Below the pieces are notes generated by a model. The model ran no database searches and had not been told where the DNA came from. It saw only the letters and a list, made by a program, of their open reading frames with translations. From contig JAEZEI010000110.1 in NCBI GenBank assembly GCA_023417815.1, forward strand, positions 1-64,000: DNA of 64,000 bases. The letters run 5' to 3'. Below, piece by piece: positions 61,901 to 64,000 of the stretch. A program made the position numbers and the translations under genes. Origin of the DNA: Bacteroidota bacterium. Lineage in GTDB: Bacteria > Bacteroidota > Bacteroidia > Chitinophagales > Chitinophagaceae. The first letter of the stretch is position 1, and each line of letters starts with the position of its first letter.

Positions 61901-62237
61901 CACGTTGCTTAACAATAACACTGATAGCATCTCCGCCACTCACATAAGTTGAAGCATAATAATCAGCAACACCTGGTATAACATTATCAGGGCGTTGCAG
62001 GTAAGGCACGGCCTTGTTTACCGGGGTTTGGCAACTTGCAGCAATAGCTGCAGCCGCTGTACTGAAACCCAGGTACTTCAGGAAGTCGCGGCGTGGAGTT
62101 GCCGCATCCAGCAAGCCTTTATCATCAAGGTCTTCAAGGGGAAGCAGTTCTTCTTTGAATTCGTTTTGGCCGGATTCCTTATAAGCTTCTGAATCGCTTA
62201 GCTGTCCGAAACTTTGCCAGTATTTAGTTTGACTCAT
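58905..62237 (-). CDS. actB: Alternative complex III iron-sulfur subunit ActB (fused B1–B2)
   Basis: A 1110-residue protein. A twin-arginine motif (TPRRDFLKYLGFS, about residue 48) suggests Tat export. Residues of about 80–760 form a molybdopterin-oxidoreductase-like domain that in ActB carries no molybdenum cofactor. The C-terminal ferredoxin-like part binds clusters through CTGCSACVVAC, CQHCDNAPCENVCPV, CIGTRYCANNCPYK and CSFCVQ…ACSQACP. The two halves are separate genes in some bacteria. Confidence 0.95.
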   Translation of the reverse strand: MSQTKYWQSFGQLSDSEAYKESGQNEFKEELLPLEDLDDKGLLDAATPRRDFLKYLGFSTAAAAIAASCQTPVNKAVPYLQRPDNVIPGVADYYASTYVSGGDAISVIVKQRDGRPIKIEGNALSSITKGGTSARAQASVLDLYDTSRLRHPLQLRGNEYKEVSTFDAFDKLVKDALAAQGGKPIVILTSTINSPSTLEVINRFLQRYPGSRHVQYDAVSYSGMILANEASYGRRAIPAYRFDKARTIVSLGADFLGSWLSPVEFNKQYSQNRKIKDGGSSSRHIQFESMMSLTGSNADDRFQHKPSEVGAVALALLAKVGGGGSAPSFSDARLNQGIELAASQLMASRGAGLVVCGSNDMNVQLVVNAINEAIGANGSTIDFSATSNYRKGVDADMVNLANEMNNGAIGGLLIYDCNPVYTYPDSRFAESLARVPVTVSFNPTMDETTELCKYIIPSHHWLESWGDAEPKTGYYSLIQPLIKPLFKTRAFQTSLLRWADNTTTAATPVSAGDTSTVETANTGNVIETTGGPAGDEYEVFFRNYWNGKIGSDNWNKALQDGVIEPAGAAASTTSISDTLSTALSTAVAGGRASFNNSGLADASAKIGAVKAGNLEVILYENISVGNGAHANNPWLQELPDPISKVTWDNYAMVSPQLAKSLLNIDVLGNKKQADDYEVHPEKPVIKVTVNGKSIELPVMIIPGVHPSTIAVAFGYGRGGKNKDLDLERIGRAATGAGKNAYPLLTFNGATMMHYASATAEKTGAKYSLAQTQVHNYTEGRPIIYETSLKKYNSDPKALLAAARHEREILMADGGKDFVKDATIYPQFDNPGVKWGMSIDLNTCTGCSACVVACIAENNVSVVGKKQVAAYHDMHWLRIDRYFTGDINNPDVVFQPMLCQHCDNAPCENVCPVAATNHSSEGINQMAYNRCIGTRYCANNCPYKVRRFNWLDYNGSDSFPNNQAPLIGEYTDEVMIQMNDDLTRMVLNPDVTVRSRGVMEKCSFCVQRLQEGKLEAKKQQDPSLVRNLQTACSQACPTNAITFGNVNDKQSDVYKIRNVEQTNRSFYVLEQLHVLPNVNYLARVKNTEREIGHVSSHMEHDAKTPKTTEVH

Positions 62238-62292
62238 ATACCCCAGGCCCGGGTGGGCTTTTTAGTGAATAATTCTTATTAGCGCTACTATA

Positions 62293-63564
62293 TTAATAGT
62301 GGCACTTCTGACATTCGGTACCGCCGATATGATCAACAGTAACGCTGTCCATTTTTCCGTTCTTTATATCGTTATGGAACTTTTCGTAAATGCTGTAGAA
62401 CCTGTTTCCTTCTCCTGTGGTCTGGTTAAGGAAATCAACCTTCGTTTCCCTGTGACAATTGATACACCAGCCCATGCTCAGGTCGGAGAACTGGTAAACT
62501 TCATCCATTGCCTGAACCTCTCCATGGCAGGTCTGGCAGGCTATCTTGCCCACTTTTACGTGCTGGCTGTGGTTGAAGTAAACATGGTCGGGGAGGTTAT
62601 GGATCTTCACCCATTCAATTGGTCTTGAACCATCGGGCATTCCATCACCATTCCTGTCGGGATTGTATGAATTGGTTTCAGGATTCCATCCCGCGTAGCG
62701 GAATAGCTTCTGAATTTCTGCAGTACCATTTATGCTCTTGCCGTCTTCAGTTACAATAGGATCGCCCTTGTATTCCTTTACTCCCATATGGCAGTTCATA
62801 CAAACATTCACAGATGGTATACCTGCATGCTTGCTGTCCTGTGCGCCACCATGGCAGTACAGGCAGCTCACCTGGTTTACACCTGCGTGAACCTTATGGG
62901 AATAATAGATCGGCTGAACCGGCTGGTAATTCTGTTCGCGTCCCAGGCCTATCGCACCATTTATTGTAACGAAACCCCCGAGAAGGAATAGGAGAATGAT
63001 CCCAGACATCAGGTAGGTTTTGTTGCGGTAGAAGGGAACCGGTTCACCACGAACAACTCCTTCTTTTTCATCGGTAAGCTTGCGAAGGTTGCTGTTAACC
63101 TGTAATAATATGAATGCTATCAGAGCAAGAATCAATGTTAGAATTCCAAACAGGAGAGAGTTATCTTTTTCGGGAGCGGCTTCTCCTCCAGTACCAGCCG
63201 GAGCTGCAGGTGGAGTATAGGTATCAACATAATTCATGATGGCATCGATCTGCGCATTATCCAACTGCGGAAATGCGGTCATCATGATCTTCCATTTATC
63301 GAAAATCCCTTTTGCGTAGCTGTCTGAAGCAACCATAGCACCGGGATTATGCACCCATTTATAGATCCAGTCGCCTTCCGGAACCCTGTCTTTCCATCCC
63401 TTCAGGGCCGGGCCTGTAAAATCTTCTTCAACCTTATGACAGTTGGCGCAATTCGCCTTAAAAAGGGCTTCACCATCCTGTGCCTGGGCGTTAAAAGAGA
63501 ATATAACGATTGAGAAAATTAGACTTGCGAAGGCTTTGTTAAAGATAGTTCGGTACCGACTCAT
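62293..63564 (-). CDS. actA: Alternative complex III multiheme cytochrome ActA (six CxxCH motifs)
   Basis: A 423-residue protein with a signal peptide (about 1–28). An N-terminal monoheme cytochrome domain (CANCHK) is followed by a membrane helix (about 134–155), a second helix (about 180–200) and a pentaheme part with CLYCHG, CMNCHM, CQTCHG, CINCHR and CQKCHY. ActA passes electrons along the periplasmic side of the complex. It is the first gene of the block. Confidence 0.95.
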   Translation of the reverse strand: MSRYRTIFNKAFASLIFSIVIFSFNAQAQDGEALFKANCANCHKVEEDFTGPALKGWKDRVPEGDWIYKWVHNPGAMVASDSYAKGIFDKWKIMMTAFPQLDNAQIDAIMNYVDTYTPPAAPAGTGGEAAPEKDNSLLFGILTLILALIAFILLQVNSNLRKLTDEKEGVVRGEPVPFYRNKTYLMSGIILLFLLGGFVTINGAIGLGREQNYQPVQPIYYSHKVHAGVNQVSCLYCHGGAQDSKHAGIPSVNVCMNCHMGVKEYKGDPIVTEDGKSINGTAEIQKLFRYAGWNPETNSYNPDRNGDGMPDGSRPIEWVKIHNLPDHVYFNHSQHVKVGKIACQTCHGEVQAMDEVYQFSDLSMGWCINCHRETKVDFLNQTTGEGNRFYSIYEKFHNDIKNGKMDSVTVDHIGGTECQKCHY

Positions 63565-63797
63565 ATCAAATATTGGTCTAATGTGGAAAATTTCCTGAAT
63601 TCAGCGCAAAAATAGGGCAGTTAAATGATAATACACCTTACTGCGCACAAAATTTTTTTCCTTATCTGGCGTGGATTTCAGCGAATTACGCAAACTCATG
63701 TATTACGATTGTCATGCATTTGTAAGTTGGGGATATGACAGTGTTATGACTGAAATCCATTTTCATTATTAACAATTGTTTTAAGCAACTTGCAGCC

Positions 63798-64000
63798 ATG
63801 ATTAAGCGGCTACAGGAACATTGGGGAATAAATGGAATACGTTTTCTGATGGTAATGATCGTTTTCGCAATTACAGGAACACTCACTGCCTGGATCAGCC
63901 GGGAGATCACTTCCTGGATCCCGGCAGGAAACTACTCCTTATTATGGTGGGTTTTAAAGCTGATCGTTTTCCTGATTGGTTATCCTCTCATTCTTATCAT
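63798..64000 (+). CDS. DUF6787-like small membrane protein, 5' part only
   Basis: The frame starts at ATG 63798 and is open to the window edge, giving 67 residues. It begins with a short polar stretch (RLQEHWGING), a hydrophobic helix (FLMVMIVFAITGTLTAW) and a second (WWVLKLIVFLIGYPLILI). The opening W-G pattern with an AITG helix resembles Bacteroidota proteins of the DUF6787 group, from memory. Function unknown. It is divergent from the act–cox operon. Confidence 0.6.
   Translation, partial: MIKRLQEHWGINGIRFLMVMIVFAITGTLTAWISREITSWIPAGNYSLLWWVLKLIVFLIGYPLILI

Noticed and set aside
58905..62237. Several plus-strand open frames of 60–134 codons inside actB and neighbouring respiratory genes
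   Set aside because: All lie opposite strongly conserved coding sequence, show no recognisable domains and lack promoters; they are shadow frames.
63702..63715. ATTACGATTGTCAT, 9 of 10 match to the Crp/Fnr-type motif, upstream of the act–cox operon
   Set aside because: No TTTG box occurs at the spacing seen at the other sites on either strand, and the operon is aerobic. The direct repeat of ATGAC nearby (63735–63751) is also not in the dyad layout. Kept out of the regulon.
1..64000. tRNA, rRNA, CRISPR arrays, insertion sequences, prophage or integration sites
   Set aside because: I saw no cloverleaf-like genes, regularly spaced direct repeats, transposase or integrase genes, or terminal repeats flanking the nitrogen-oxide island. 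This is reading by eye and could miss a degenerate tRNA.

Overview
The window looks like chromosome of a member of the Bacteroidota, most likely Chitinophagaceae or a close relative. The evidence is a Bacteroidota-style act–cox respiratory operon, a clade II nos operon, a lamin-tail surface protein with a gliding-motility-type C-terminus, and promoters of the TAnnTTTG (-7) type with few Shine-Dalgarno sites. Genes are packed tightly with many 1–8 nt overlaps. I saw no rRNA, tRNA, CRISPR array, insertion sequence or prophage, and no gap above 300 nt without a gene.

Layout. 1–3592 (+): end of a phenylacetate catabolic operon (paaA 3' end, paaB, paaC, paaD, a paaG-like isomerase/hydratase, a paaI-like thioesterase, a paaY-like hexapeptide protein). 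3593–19745: housekeeping and mixed genes (obgE, a lipid-kinase-family gene, a membrane patatin, heme A synthase, rnhB, a YciO/Sua5 protein, a PfkB kinase, an S9 peptidase, a lamin-tail protein, asd, an unpaired korB, an AhpD-like gene). 19749–41475: a nitrogen-oxide island. It holds a minus operon ric(DUF2249 fusion)–DUF2249–heme-copper-like membrane protein–DUF59–Rrf2–hemN, tryptophanase with a CoA-transferase gene, norC–norB-like–Rrf2, a fasciclin lipoprotein, a minus operon cytochrome c–nosZ–nosL fusion–nosD–nosF–nosY–hemerythrin–truncated globin, then a Crp/Fnr regulator, another heme-copper-like membrane protein and a small coiled-coil protein. 41522–48224: acyl-CoA dehydrogenase with MarR, a glycosyltransferase, an unpaired ABC permease, trmB and an alkyltransferase-like gene. 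47640–63564 (-): one long respiratory block, actABCDEF (alternative complex III), coxB, coxA, ctaB, two subunit III genes, subunit IV, SCO1 and DUF420. A DUF6787-like membrane gene runs off the right edge.

How the genes work together. Alternative complex III passes quinol electrons to the caa3/aa3-type oxidase; the heme for that oxidase is made by CtaB (in the operon) and heme A synthase (at 8.3 kb). When oxygen falls, the island would reduce NO (NorC/NorB-like) and N2O (NosZ), repair nitrosylated iron-sulfur clusters (Ric) and make heme anaerobically (HemN).

The main discovery candidate is regulatory. Six sites of the form ATGAC-N4-GTCAT (FNR geometry, different half-site) lie in front of the nos operon, the ric operon, tryptophanase, the fasciclin gene, the second heme-copper-like gene and the coiled-coil gene. 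In three promoters the site centre is exactly 35.5 nt before the last base of the TTTG box, which would place it near -41.5. The Crp/Fnr gene at 38994 sits inside the set and is the natural candidate regulator. The norCB promoter lacks this site and instead has an inverted repeat flanking its -7 box, with an Rrf2 gene immediately downstream of norCB.
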